The position numbers and the translations under genes were made by a program. From Leishmania mexicana MHOM/GT/2001/U1103 (Eukaryota > Euglenozoa > Kinetoplastea > Trypanosomatida > Trypanosomatidae), in contig NC_018336.1 in NCBI RefSeq assembly GCF_000234665.1, forward strand, positions 661,069-725,068: DNA of 64,000 nt. The letters run 5' to 3'. Below the pieces are notes generated by a model, which saw only the letters and a program-made list of their open reading frames with translations, did no database searches and was not told the origin of the DNA. Positions 63,453 through 64,000 of this stretch are shown here, piece by piece; positions within the stretch are counted from its first letter, which is position 1; every line of letters starts with the position of its first letter.

Positions 63453-64000
63453 ATGGGCAAGGAAGACAAAATGTACGATATTCTCTTCAACATGAAGTTC
63501 GCATCGAAGCAGATGACGAAGAGCGCCACCGCGTCCGAAAAGGCGGCGGAGCGGGAGAAGCTGAATATCAAGAAAGCGTTAGAGAAGGGCAACCCTGAGG
63601 CGGCCCGCATCTACGCCGAGAACGCGATTCGCAAGCGCAACGAGGGCCTGAATTATCTCCGTCTCGCCTCCCGCCTCGACGCCGCCGCGTCGCGTATACA
63701 AACTGCCATGCAGATGAAGATGGTTACTAAGACTATGTCCACCACGGTGAAAGGTATGGACAAGATTCTCACCTCCATGAACCCCATGAAGATCGCAGAG
63801 GTGATGGACGCCTTTGAGCAGCAGGTCGGCGAGATGGACGTGAATTTGGGCACAATGGATGCTGCCTTCGAGAGCTCTTCGGCTGGCACGGTCCCGGTAG
63901 CTCAGGTAGACTCGTTGATGGAACAGCTGGCTGCAGAGAATAACATCGATCTTAGTACGAAGCTTGGCAATGCTCCGTTGGGTAACAGCATCGCGATGCC
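63453..64000 (+). CDS. CHMP1: CHMP1/Vps46-like ESCRT-III subunit (3' partial)
   Basis: The frame is open from ATG 63,453 to the window end, 182 codons. MGKEDKMYDILFNMKFASKQM opens the ESCRT-III core helices; the region with IYAENAIRKRNEGLNYLRLASRLD is the diagnostic CHMP1 (Did2/Vps46) segment, and MDVNLGTMDAAFESSS follows. Human CHMP1 is about 196 aa, so only the C-terminal MIT-interacting motif, roughly 15 residues, should lie beyond the window. The protein recruits and regulates VPS4 in membrane scission (multivesicular bodies, cytokinesis). Confidence 0.93.
   Translation, partial: MGKEDKMYDILFNMKFASKQMTKSATASEKAAEREKLNIKKALEKGNPEAARIYAENAIRKRNEGLNYLRLASRLDAAASRIQTAMQMKMVTKTMSTTVKGMDKILTSMNPMKIAEVMDAFEQQVGEMDVNLGTMDAAFESSSAGTVPVAQVDSLMEQLAAENNIDLSTKLGNAPLGNSIAM

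Noticed and set aside
1..64000. CRISPR arrays, operons or bacterial promoters
   Set aside because: No spaced direct repeats; the organism is a trypanosomatid with polycistronic transcription and trans-splicing.

Overview
This is trypanosomatid nuclear DNA, almost certainly from Leishmania (subgenus Leishmania). The evidence is intronless genes in long same-strand blocks, T/C-rich and (CA/GT)-rich intergenic DNA, GC-rich third codon positions, two tandem MIF-like tautomerase genes of the Leishmania type, and four roughly 545-600 bp repeats that look like LmSIDER2 retroposons. From memory, the tandem MIF pair lies on L. major chromosome 33, so I place the window in a chromosome-33-like region. 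Species cannot be fixed by eye. Several open frames begin with TTG or GTG; every CDS start given here is an ATG in that frame.

Layout. Block 1 (+, 1-17,705): the 3' part of an ISWI remodeller, a kinase with EF-hands and a KA1-like tail, a TPR protein, a large helical-repeat protein (candidate RNA-editing complex subunit) and MIF1/MIF2. A 430 bp GC-rich convergent strand switch follows. Block 2 (-, 18,135-28,429): a deaminase-fold protein, a frameshifted ZADH2-type oxidoreductase pseudogene, a very large DCAF1-like protein carrying a MIB/HERC2-like domain, and a membrane-anchored DOT1-like methyltransferase. A 1 kb divergent strand switch (probable transcription start region) follows. Block 3 (+, 29,431 to the end): Derlin, a HAD-like protein, a PUB-domain candidate, a DYRK2-type kinase, a 7 kb gene-free interval with two opposed SIDER2 copies, a 93-aa membrane protein, RAB18, a 256-aa unknown, a fourth SIDER2, a peroxisomal/glycosomal ABCD half-transporter, NOG1, an IQ protein, a tail-anchored protein, FOR20/CEP20 and a 3'-truncated CHMP1.

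Themes. Genes are transcribed polycistronically and matured by trans-splicing, so neighbours need not share a pathway. Even so, Derlin, the PUB candidate and the DCAF1-like protein, close to the divergent switch, all point to ubiquitin or ER quality control, and ISWI and the DOT1-like protein point to chromatin or methyltransferase biology. The most notable items are the deaminase-fold protein, the membrane-anchored DOT1-like enzyme, the unusual domain mixes in ISWI, the EF-hand kinase and DCAF1, and the mosaic, nearly identical SIDER2 copies, which form direct and inverted repeat pairs able to drive rearrangement.
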